Positions 1 to 10,244 of a stretch of DNA of 63,430 bases are shown one piece after another. Under the pieces are notes generated by a model. The model was not told the origin of the DNA, searched no databases, and saw only the letters and a program-made list of their open reading frames with translations. The DNA is from a bacterium (GTDB lineage: Bacteria; Krumholzibacteriota; Krumholzibacteriia; LZORAL124-64-63). The stretch is from the NCBI GenBank assembly GCA_020440705.1, contig JAGRNP010000007.1, forward strand, positions 1-63,430, written 5' to 3'. Both the position numbers and the translations under genes were made by a program. Every line of letters starts with the position of its first letter. Position 1 is the stretch's first letter.

Positions 1-57
1 GGGGGGCGATCTCCCCTCAAGTCGGGGCGTGGCTGCACGAAAACCTACAGGAATACC

Positions 58-2904
<2,847 letters not shown>

Positions 2905-3122
2905 GCGGGGCTGCCCACCGGATTTTCACGCAACAATCCGGGTCCGATGCCGTATGATGGCGCTTTACCCCAGCCCGGAGGCCCGACGATGAAGAATTCC
3001 CAGCCCGCACCGGTGACCTGCTAGTCCCGGACACGCCTCCGTCTTCCCGTGATCCCAGAGGAATTCCCGGAGCCCTCGGCCGCCCCGCCGCGGCTGCTCC
3101 GTCGTCATCGTCAGGAGCCCCC

Positions 3123-4535
3123 ATGTCCCGCATCGACTCTCCCGCGCATCGCCCCGGCCTGCTGGCCACCCTGCGCGAATCCCTCGCCGGCGGCGAGCGC
3201 GACTACACCACCGAGACCATCGGCCGCGCCGTCGTGCTGCTGGCCGTGCCCATGGTCCTGGAGATGCTCATGGAGTCGGCCTTCGCCGTGGCCGACGTGT
3301 ACTTCGTGGCCCGCCTCGGTGTCGACGCCGTGGCGGCCGTCGGCCAGACCGAGGCCATGATCACCCTCATCTACGCCGTGGCGGTGGGCCTGAGCATGTC
3401 GACCACGGCCATGGTGGCCCGGCGCATCGGCGAGAAGGACCGCGACGGCGCCGCCGACACCACGGTCCAGGCCATGGGGCTCGGCGTCGTCGTCGCCGCG
3501 GCGATCGCGGTGCCGGGCGCCCTCTTCGCGCCGCAGCTGCTGCACCTGATGGGCGGCTCGGCCGAGCTCGTGGCCGGCGGCCAGGGCTACACGCGGGTCA
3601 TGCTCGCAGGCAACGTGTCGATCGTGCTGCTCTTCCTGCTGAACGCCGTCTTCCGGGGGGCGGGCGACGCCGCCCTGGCCATGCGCGTGCTGTGGCTGGC
3701 CAACGGCATCAACATCGTGCTCGACCCGTGCCTCATCTTCGGCTGGGGGCCGTTTCCCGAGCTGGGCCTGACGGGCGCCGCGGTGGCCACCACCATCGGC
3801 CGCAGCGTGGGCGTGGCCTACCAGCTGCACCTGCTGTTCCGCGGGCGGGGCACCGTCGCGGTGGCACGGCGGCATCTGGCCCTGCACGGGCGCATCATGC
3901 TGCGCCTGCTGCGGATCTCCCTCGGCGGCATCGGCCAGTTCCTGATCTCCACCTCGAGCTGGGTGCTGCTGATGCGCCTGGTGGGGGACTTCGGCGCCGT
4001 CGCGGTGGCCGGCTACACCATCGCCATCCGCATCATCGTCGTGGCGCTGATGCCGAGCTGGGGCGTGTCCAACGCGGCGGCCACCCTGGTGGGCCAGAAC
4101 CTGGGCGCAGGCCACCCGGACCGGGCGGCGGCCAGCGTGTGGCGGGTGGGCTTCTACAACGCGGGCTTCCTGGTGAGCGTCGCGGTGGTGTTCATCCTGG
4201 GCGCCGAGCGGCTCGTGGGCCTGTTCACCGCCGAGCCGGCGGTGATCGCCGTGGGGGCGACCGCCCTGCGCTTCATCGCCTACGGCTACCCGTTCTACGC
4301 CTTCGGCATGGTCATGACCCAGGCCTTCAACGGCGCCGGCGACACGACCACGCCCACGGCGATCAACTTCTTCTGCTACTGGTGCTTCCAGCTGCCGCTG
4401 GCCTTGTTCCTGTCGCACCGCACCACCCTGGGCGCCGAGGGTGTGTTCCTGGCGATCCTGGTGGCCGAGATGGCCCTGACGGTGACCGGGATCCTGGTCT
4501 TCCGGCGGGGGGCGTGGCGGGACCGGGAGGTCTGA
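3123..4535 (+). CDS. MATE family efflux transporter
   Basis: Inner-membrane multidrug/cation antiporter of 470 residues, the usual MATE length, with about twelve hydrophobic segments arranged as two similar halves. The N-terminal helix motif (VPMVLEMLMESAFAVADVYF) and the second-half motif around ISTSSWVLLMRLVGDFG are typical of the NorM/DinF-like superfamily. The ATG start has a clear CAGGAG Shine-Dalgarno about 7 bases upstream. The gene stands alone: the sensor kinase upstream ends 218 bases earlier and the next gene is convergent. The substrate cannot be read from sequence. Confidence 0.93.
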   Translation: MSRIDSPAHRPGLLATLRESLAGGERDYTTETIGRAVVLLAVPMVLEMLMESAFAVADVYFVARLGVDAVAAVGQTEAMITLIYAVAVGLSMSTTAMVARRIGEKDRDGAADTTVQAMGLGVVVAAAIAVPGALFAPQLLHLMGGSAELVAGGQGYTRVMLAGNVSIVLLFLLNAVFRGAGDAALAMRVLWLANGINIVLDPCLIFGWGPFPELGLTGAAVATTIGRSVGVAYQLHLLFRGRGTVAVARRHLALHGRIMLRLLRISLGGIGQFLISTSSWVLLMRLVGDFGAVAVAGYTIAIRIIVVALMPSWGVSNAAATLVGQNLGAGHPDRAAASVWRVGFYNAGFLVSVAVVFILGAERLVGLFTAEPAVIAVGATALRFIAYGYPFYAFGMVMTQAFNGAGDTTTPTAINFFCYWCFQLPLALFLSHRTTLGAEGVFLAILVAEMALTVTGILVFRRGAWRDREV

Positions 4536-4581
4536 CGGGGCGGTGCCGATCCAGGGCGCAGGCGCCGACCCGACCCGGTGT

Positions 4582-5202
4582 TCAGCGGGAACCGCGCCGT
4601 GGGGGCCGGGGCCGGACCGCGCGCCTGGCGCCGGATTCGGCCGCGGGCCCCTTGCCCGCCGGGCCCTTGCCGGTCGGCTTGCGTCCCGGACCCGCCTTGC
4701 CGGCCGCGCCGGCGGGCGGGGCGCCGAACAGGCGCACGCCCGTCAGGGCGGCGAAGGGGGCCAGGGCCTGCGGCGTCCAGTGGCCCACGATGGCGCGGCG
4801 CACGGCGACCGCCTCGGCGTCGCGCGCCCCGTGGATCATGCGGGCGCATTCCTCGGGCCGCACCGGGTAGATCGTGCAGACACCGCGGTCGTAGAACACG
4901 CAACGGCCCGGCCGGGCCAGTTCCTCCAGGGTCCACACCGAACCGGGCTTCTTGCCGTCGCGCAGCTTGTGGGGCATGACGCCGTGGCGCAGGGATCCGT
5001 CGGGCATGGCGGTGACGCCCACGGCCAGGCGCGCGCGGAAGACGTCCTCGATCGATTCGCCGAGATGGATGGCCAAGGCCTTGACCTGGCCGGGACGGAA
5101 CCAGCCGGGCGAGTTGAGGCAGGCGGCGCGGCAGTCGCGGCAGTCGCAGCTCGAAACGGGCGGGCCGGAACGCCGGCCGCCGGCGGACGCGGATCGGGAC
5201 AT
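4582..5202 (-). CDS. YkgJ-family cysteine-cluster protein
   Basis: A 206-residue protein with the cysteine spacing of the YkgJ/CxxCxxCC metal-cluster family: Cys19, Cys21, Cys24 and Cys28 near the N terminus, then GRCVFYDRGVCTIYPVRPEEC around residues 100-120. These cysteines are thought to bind zinc or an Fe-S cluster. The C-terminal ~50 residues are a Lys/Arg/Pro/Gly-rich low-complexity tail that is not part of the family core. The ATG start follows an AGGAG seven bases upstream. It converges with the MATE gene with only 46 bases between stops. Biochemical role unknown. Confidence 0.8.
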   Translation of the reverse strand: MSRSASAGGRRSGPPVSSCDCRDCRAACLNSPGWFRPGQVKALAIHLGESIEDVFRARLAVGVTAMPDGSLRHGVMPHKLRDGKKPGSVWTLEELARPGRCVFYDRGVCTIYPVRPEECARMIHGARDAEAVAVRRAIVGHWTPQALAPFAALTGVRLFGAPPAGAAGKAGPGRKPTGKGPAGKGPAAESGARRAVRPRPPRRGSR

Positions 5203-5376
5203 GGGCGGTCTCCTGGGGCGGTGGACCTGGTCGGGCGCGGCGGGGCGCCGGCCGAATATAGCACCGACCCGACCCCCTCGCCGCCCGCGAATCCCACCCT
5301 CGTCCGGCGCAGGGCCGGGCCGCCGCGTCCGGAACCACGGCGACCCCGGGGCCGCTGCCCGCGACGCGGGCGGGGC

Positions 5377-6660
5377 TCAGTCGAGCCGGTAGCAGATCAC
5401 CTCGTACGGGGCGGGCTCCTTGTCCTCGTCCTCGTCGTCCTCGGCGCGGCCCGACGACATCTGCACCATCATCATGCCGCCACCGCCGCTGAAGGTGCGG
5501 TCCGGGGCGTTGTTGGCCTCCTTCAGCACGTAGAGCCGGTCGCCGCGGATCAGGAACTGGTCGTCCTCGGCGTCGTAGTCGACTTCGATGCGCACCTGCC
5601 GCACGAAGCGGCCGGCCGGATCGATCTCGTCGAAGACGCCGACGCAGCCGCTGCCGCCGGCGTCGCGGCCCCGGCTGCTGAGCACCCACAGCGATCCGTC
5701 CGGACGCGGGATGATGCGGTCGATGTCCGGGGCCATCTCCTCGATGTGCATTTCGGCGTGGGTGCTGAAACGCTCGCGCATGCGTTCGCGCTGCTCGCGC
5801 TCGGCGGCGAGCACCGCCTCGGGCCGCCGCACCGACTCGTAGTCGCGGCGCACGCGGCGCAGGGGCGTGCCGTCGGGCGCGAAGGTCTCGATGAGGTACT
5901 CCTTGCGCTTGCGGTGGACGTGCACGTTGCCGTCGGCGCCCACGGTCCAGTTGTTGATGAAATCGCCGTCCTCGCCGGCGCTCAGGGAGATCGAGCCGCC
6001 GCTCTGGGTCTCGCTCTCGTGCAGCACCTTCGCCTTCTCGTGGCCCTCGAGGTCGTACACCCCGAGCACGCGGTTGATCTCGGCCGTGCCCGCCGCGAAG
6101 TTCGTGCTGAAGAACCCCATCACCATCTCGTCCCCGTGCACGGCCACCTCCTGCACCAGGGCCTGGCCGCCGCCGTCGCCACCCAGGCTCACCGACGACT
6201 GCGGCAGGCCGTCGGCGTCGAAGCGCACCATCTGGCTCGGCATCATCTCGACCACGCCCACGCCCCGGTCCGGCAGCACGGCCAGGCTGACGGCGTTGCG
6301 GAACTCGCCCGGCCCGTCGCCCTCGCGGCCGACCGTGCGCAGCACCTGCCCGTCGGCAGCGACCTCGTAGAGGGTGCTCAGCACCGAGTCGAGCAGCCAG
6401 GTCGTGCCGGCGGGGGTGGGGCGGGCGTCGGTGACCAGGCCGAACAGCGTCCCGGCGGGATCGTCCTCGCCGCCGATGCGCCACATGGGGTCGGGCCGCA
6501 GCACCGACGCCTCCGCCGCCATGGGGGTGGCCGGATTGTGCAGGGTCGTGATCCCGTTCTCGAAGTCCTCGCGGCCGTTCCACACCGGGGCGCTCTCGGC
6601 GACGCCGGCGGCCAGGGCCAGGACGGGGCAGAAGGCGAAGAGGAGCAGGATTCGTTTCAT
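5377..6660 (-). CDS. Secreted six-bladed beta-propeller (NHL-like) protein
   Basis: A 427-residue exported protein beginning MKRILLLFAFCPVLALAAG, a Sec signal peptide. The body is built from repeated propeller blades (for example GQVLRTVGREGDGPGEFRNAV), typical of the 6-bladed/NHL proteins common in FCB bacteria. An acidic low-complexity stretch (EDDEDEDKE) precedes the C terminus. I chose the ATG at 6660 because it starts the signal peptide and has GGAG at good distance; an in-frame extension to 6723 is not signal-like. It is transcribed divergently from the two-component system, sharing an intergenic region with phased GTTAA repeats, so it may be a target of that system. Confidence 0.75.
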   Translation of the reverse strand: MKRILLLFAFCPVLALAAGVAESAPVWNGREDFENGITTLHNPATPMAAEASVLRPDPMWRIGGEDDPAGTLFGLVTDARPTPAGTTWLLDSVLSTLYEVAADGQVLRTVGREGDGPGEFRNAVSLAVLPDRGVGVVEMMPSQMVRFDADGLPQSSVSLGGDGGGQALVQEVAVHGDEMVMGFFSTNFAAGTAEINRVLGVYDLEGHEKAKVLHESETQSGGSISLSAGEDGDFINNWTVGADGNVHVHRKRKEYLIETFAPDGTPLRRVRRDYESVRRPEAVLAAEREQRERMRERFSTHAEMHIEEMAPDIDRIIPRPDGSLWVLSSRGRDAGGSGCVGVFDEIDPAGRFVRQVRIEVDYDAEDDQFLIRGDRLYVLKEANNAPDRTFSGGGGMMMVQMSSGRAEDDEDEDKEPAPYEVICYRLD

Positions 6661-6731
6661 GTTCGGATCTCCGGGAAAGGGGGGTGGATGTCGTCTCGGC
6701 ACAGGGTACGGCGCCGTCGGCAAAAAGCGAC

Positions 6732-6766
6732 GTTAAGGACCGTCAACGGCTGTTAAAGAATGTTAA
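6732..6766. promoter_or_regulatory. Four helix-phased GTTAA-type direct repeats (candidate OmpR-family operator)
   Basis: GTTAA at 6732, GTCAA at 6742, GTTAA at 6752 and GTTAA at 6762 recur with exact 10-base spacing, so all lie on one face of the helix. OmpR/PhoB-class winged-helix regulators bind tandem direct repeats of this kind. The array lies between the divergent propeller gene and the kinase/OmpR-type regulator pair. Autoregulation by the adjacent regulator is the inference. Confidence 0.6.
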
Positions 6767-6817
6767 GCGGGTGATTCGCGGCTGGTGGGCGCGGTCGCGG
6801 CGCTGTAGGTTGAGCCC

Positions 6818-8545
6818 ATGCGAAACCCCCTGATCGGCATGCCCCGCCTCTTCGTCGTCCTCAGCCTGGCCCTGGCCGGGCTCATGGCGCTGCAGGTGAT
6901 GCTCCTGCGCTACGCGTGGGACCTGAAGGTGCAGGCGCTGGAGAGCGGCGCCCGCACCGCCCTGGCCTCGACGGTGCTCGCCCTGCAATCGCGGGAGATC
7001 GAGGGCAGCGCCTACGAGTACTTCTTCGCCCACGACGACACGACCTCGGCGTCCGGACCCGGCACGGTGCACGCCAACGTCTGGACCACGCGATCCTCCT
7101 ACCGCCTGCACGACGTCTCCGCACCGCCGGATGCGCCGGCGGCGGTCCCGGGCACGGGCGAGGTGGGCGTCGCGGGCGACGCCGCGGCCGTGCGGCGCTT
7201 CCGCACCGTCAGCCGCGACCTGCGGCGGCTGACCGGGCGGCCCGCCGGCGAGGCCTGGAACGTGGACCTCGGTTTCGAGACGGGGGACTCCGTCCTGGTC
7301 ATCGTGCGGCCCGAACCGGGCGGGCACGGCGAGCACCTGACCGTGCGCACCGCTCCGGACGCCTCGCTGCGGCACGCGGTGGGCGAGTGGATCGCGAGCT
7401 CGCCCCGCCCCATCGGCGAGCGGCTCACGGACATGGACATCGCCGACGTGCTGCGCGACGAGCTGGCGGCGGTCGGCATCGGCGCCGAGCCGGCCTTCGG
7501 CGTCGTGCGCCCGGCCGGATCCGGCCTGCGGCCGGGCCTGATCCGCTTCCCCGCCGGGGGCGGGCGTCCCGGGGCGCCGTCGCCCGATGCGGGCGACGAG
7601 GTCGTGCTGGCCAGCGACAACATCACCGACGCCGAGGTGCGCGAAAGCCCCTACCGCCAGGAGCTCTTCCCTCTCGATCCCTTCGGCTCGCCCTACGAAC
7701 TGGTGCTGGCCTTCCCCCAGGACCGGCTCTACCTGCTGAAACAGATCGGGCCCCTGTGGGCCGCCTCGGCGGTCTTCATCGTCGTGATCGTCGTGGCCTT
7801 CGCCCAGGCCTGGCGCACCAACGCCGAGCAGCGGCGCTTCGGCGGCCAGCTCGTCGACTTCATCAACAACATGACCCACGAGTTCAAGACGCCCATCGCC
7901 ACGGTGGCCCTGGCCGGGGAGGCCCTGGCCCGGCCCGACGTGCAGGGCGATCCGGCCGTGCTCGAACGCTACGTGGGCATGATCCGGGACGAGAACGCGC
8001 GCATGCACCGGCAGGCCGAGAAGATCCTGCAGATGGCGCGGTTCGAGCGGGGCGACATCGAGGTGAAGCGCGAACCGGTCGACGCGATCGCGTTGTTGCG
8101 CGGCGTGGCCGAGTCGTTCACCCTGCAGGTGGAGCGACGGGGCGGGACCATCGCCTGCGACGGCACCGGGCCCGCCGTGGTGGCCGGCGACCGGGTCCAC
8201 CTCGAGAGCATCTTCACCAACCTGGTGGACAACGCCGTCAAGTACTCGCGCGAAGAGCCCCGCGTCCGCATCGCCGGCGCGGTCCGGGACGGCTGGCTGG
8301 AGGCCAAGGTCAGCGACCGGGGGCCCGGCATCCCGCGCGCCGACCAGCGGCGGGTCTTCGAGAAGTACTACCGCTGCCCGACCGGCGACCGGCACGACGT
8401 CAAGGGCTTCGGCCTCGGGCTGAGCTTCGTGCACAGCCTGGTGCGGGCCCACGGCGGCCACGTCGAGCTGCACAGCCTGCCCGGCGAGGGCACCACCGTC
8501 ACGGTGAGCCTGCCGCTGGTGCGCCCTGAAGAGGAGACGTCGTGA
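6818..8545 (+). CDS. Membrane sensor histidine kinase
   Basis: A 575-residue kinase with an N-terminal membrane helix (about residues 8-30), a periplasmic sensing region of ~270 residues, a second membrane helix near 307-327, and a cytoplasmic HisKA domain with phospho-acceptor His354 in NNMTHEFKTPIATV. A HATPase_c domain follows (N-box VDNAVKYS; FGLGLSF). The THEFKTPI wording resembles RprX-type kinases of Bacteroidota. Its last bases overlap the regulator gene (GTGA), so the two are translationally coupled. The GTTAA repeat array ends about 50 bases upstream of the start. Confidence 0.93.
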   Translation: MRNPLIGMPRLFVVLSLALAGLMALQVMLLRYAWDLKVQALESGARTALASTVLALQSREIEGSAYEYFFAHDDTTSASGPGTVHANVWTTRSSYRLHDVSAPPDAPAAVPGTGEVGVAGDAAAVRRFRTVSRDLRRLTGRPAGEAWNVDLGFETGDSVLVIVRPEPGGHGEHLTVRTAPDASLRHAVGEWIASSPRPIGERLTDMDIADVLRDELAAVGIGAEPAFGVVRPAGSGLRPGLIRFPAGGGRPGAPSPDAGDEVVLASDNITDAEVRESPYRQELFPLDPFGSPYELVLAFPQDRLYLLKQIGPLWAASAVFIVVIVVAFAQAWRTNAEQRRFGGQLVDFINNMTHEFKTPIATVALAGEALARPDVQGDPAVLERYVGMIRDENARMHRQAEKILQMARFERGDIEVKREPVDAIALLRGVAESFTLQVERRGGTIACDGTGPAVVAGDRVHLESIFTNLVDNAVKYSREEPRVRIAGAVRDGWLEAKVSDRGPGIPRADQRRVFEKYYRCPTGDRHDVKGFGLGLSFVHSLVRAHGGHVELHSLPGEGTTVTVSLPLVRPEEETS

Positions 8546-9255
8546 CCGATGCCGTGCCGCTGCTGCTGCTCGAGGACGATCCCAACCTGGGTCTGATCAT
8601 CGCGGAGTCCCTCGAACGCGAGGGCTTCGCCGTCGAGCGCCATCTGGACGGCAAGGCAGGCCTCGCGGCCCTGGCCGACCGCCGCTTCGCCCTCTGCCTC
8701 GTCGACGTGATGATGCCCGAGATGGACGGCTTCGCCTTCGCCGGCGAACTGCGCCGGCGGGGCGACGCGACGCCCTTCATCTTCCTGACGGCGCGCTCGA
8801 TGGTGAAGGACCGCATCCACGGCTTCAAGCTCGGCTGCGACGACTACATCACCAAGCCGTTCAGCATGGAGGAGCTGCTGCTGCGCATCCAGGCCGTGCT
8901 GCGGCGCAGCGACGACGCGGAACCGGCGCCCGCGGCCCCGGACGGTCCCACCGCGGTCGGGCGCTACGTCTTCGACCCGCGCGCCCTGACGCTGGCCCTC
9001 GACGGCGACGAGAAGCGACTGACCGAGCGGGAAGGGGCTCTGCTGGCCATGCTCGTGGCGTACGGCGAGGAGGTCCTCGAGCGCGACGTGGCCCTCCGGG
9101 CCATCTGGCAGGACGATTCCTATCACGCCGGCCGCAGCATGGACGTCTTCATCTCCAAGCTGCGCAAGCACTTGGCTGGTGATCCGGGCATCGAGATCCG
9201 CTCGGTGCACGGGCGGGGCTTCCGGCTGCTGGTGCACGGCGGCGCCAGCGACTGA
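8542..9255 (+). CDS. OmpR-family response regulator
   Basis: A 237-residue regulator: receiver domain (residues 1-120) with phospho-acceptor Asp55 in CLVDVMMPEMDG and the conserved Lys in ITKPF, followed by a winged-helix DNA-binding domain (about 135-235) ending SVHGRGFRLL. GTG start overlapping the kinase stop, with GAGGAG upstream. It is the obvious partner of the kinase just upstream and the likely ligand of the 10-base-phased repeats at 6732-6766. The selenoprotein candidate starts 86 bases downstream. Confidence 0.95.
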   Translation: MTDAVPLLLLEDDPNLGLIIAESLEREGFAVERHLDGKAGLAALADRRFALCLVDVMMPEMDGFAFAGELRRRGDATPFIFLTARSMVKDRIHGFKLGCDDYITKPFSMEELLLRIQAVLRRSDDAEPAPAAPDGPTAVGRYVFDPRALTLALDGDEKRLTEREGALLAMLVAYGEEVLERDVALRAIWQDDSYHAGRSMDVFISKLRKHLAGDPGIEIRSVHGRGFRLLVHGGASD

Positions 9256-9341
9256 GTCGGGCCGCTGGCGGGATTCCCCACCTTTCCTATGCTCAACGGA
9301 AGAGAGTTTCCGCCCCCCCCATCGGACAGGGAGAGCCTCCC

Positions 9342-10067
9342 ATGCGACGCATCACGATCCTGGCCACGCTGGTGGCCGCCGCCGGCCTGCTGCCACCGGC
9401 GGGCCCCGCCCGCGCCTGAGGCGTGGCGCCGCCGGGCGGTCTGCCCGGACACTGCACGACCGGAGGGACCGTGGTCCGCGAGCGACAGGTCGGCGCCTTC
9501 GGCCAGCGGAGCGAGACGACCCTGGATCTGGGCGTCGACACCGCCCTGGAGATCACGACGTTCGGGGCGGCGTTCGCCCATCCGGTCGGTTCGGACCTGA
9601 CCCTCGCCGTGGGCGTCGGCGCGATCACCGACGGCGAGCTGCGCGCCGGAGCCGTCACCGCGACGCTGGCGGACGGCCTGGCGGTGTCGGTGTCGGGCAC
9701 GCGCACCCGGGTGTTCGCGGGCGGGATCCTCGACCAGCTCGATCTCTCGCTTTCCGGCAGCTATGCCCGGGCCACGACGCGCCACTCCGGCACCGGCGCG
9801 GCGGGGAAGTACGCGGCGGTCGACCTGCGGCTCGGCCTGCGGGGCGTCCGCCGACTGGGCGGCGGCGCGAGCGGGTGGGTGTCCGGGCGGGTCTTCGGCG
9901 GACCGGTGACCTGGGACCGGGAGGGGACCTCGGACACCGGCGGCGACCTGCACCACTACCAGCTGGGATTCGGGGCGGCCTGGCGCACCGGCGGGCTCGG
10001 CGTCTACGCCGAGGCCATGGTCGCGGGCGAACGCGCCCTGGGCGCCGGCGCCGGCTGGTCCTGGTAG
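9342..10067 (+). CDS. Candidate selenoprotein: secreted outer-membrane beta-barrel-like protein with in-frame TGA (Sec26)
   Basis: Start ATG at 9342 after GGGAGAG encodes a clean signal peptide (MRRITILATLVAAAGLLPPA...ARA), then TGA at 9417-9419 in frame. The same frame continues for 215 codons as GVAPPGGLPGHC followed by alternating beta strands and a C-terminal Trp (GAGWSW), as in small outer-membrane barrels. Total 241 residues if TGA is selenocysteine 26, immediately after the predicted signal-peptidase site; Cys38 could be its redox partner. A perfect 6-bp stem with loop GGTCT starts 12 bases after the TGA, placing the loop 18 bases from it. That matches the E. coli fdhF SECIS geometry as I remember it. 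Alternatives are a nonsense mutation or sequencing error. Substrate unknown. Confidence 0.7.
9417..9448 (+). promoter_or_regulatory. Candidate SECIS element (TGA plus GGTCT stem-loop)
   Basis: TGA (9417-9419), 18 bases, then a hairpin: stem CCGGGC (9432-9437), loop GGTCT (9438-9442), stem GCCCGG (9443-9448). Bacterial SECIS elements need an apical loop 16-37 nt after UGA with a G among its first two bases; this one fits, and loop and spacing match E. coli fdhF from memory. Confidence 0.75.
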
Positions 10068-10146
10068 GAAACCGTCGCCGGCCGGACCGGCGGGAAATTG
10101 CTGGTTCAGGGTCTTCCTTTCAGGTATCTTGGGCTCCGGAATCGAC

Positions 10147-10176
10147 GACGGCGGTTCCCTTCGGGGTGCCGCCGTC
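10147..10176 (+). promoter_or_regulatory. UUCG-tetraloop hairpin upstream of the POT transporter gene
   Basis: GACGGCGG (10147-10154) pairs with CCGCCGTC (10169-10176), with an inner CCC-TTCG-GGG giving a C(UUCG)G tetraloop. It lies about 70 bases upstream of the transporter start and 80 after the previous stop. It could terminate the upstream gene, or sit in the transporter leader below a TATCTTG -10-like box at 10125. Confidence 0.5.
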
Positions 10177-10244
10177 GGGGTTTCGGCCCCACCCGAGGCG
10201 GCGCCCGTCCCGCGCGGCCCAGTCCACTCCGACCGGAGGCGAAC

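Noticed and set aside
2953-2958. TATGAT as -10 of a MATE promoter
   Set aside because: No acceptable -35 box at 15-19 bases upstream.
2989-3024. Eleven-codon frame MKNSQPAPVTC upstream of the MATE gene
   Set aside because: It has a GGAG nearby, but no repeated codon, hairpin or conservation evidence supports a leader peptide.
3111-4418. Long minus-strand open frame opposite the MATE gene
   Set aside because: Low-complexity His/Gly/Arg-rich translation typical of antisense frames in GC-rich DNA; no ribosome-binding site.
6806-6812. TAGGTTG as a promoter for the histidine kinase
   Set aside because: It is only 12 bases from the start codon and has no -35 at the right distance; a leaderless transcript would be needed.
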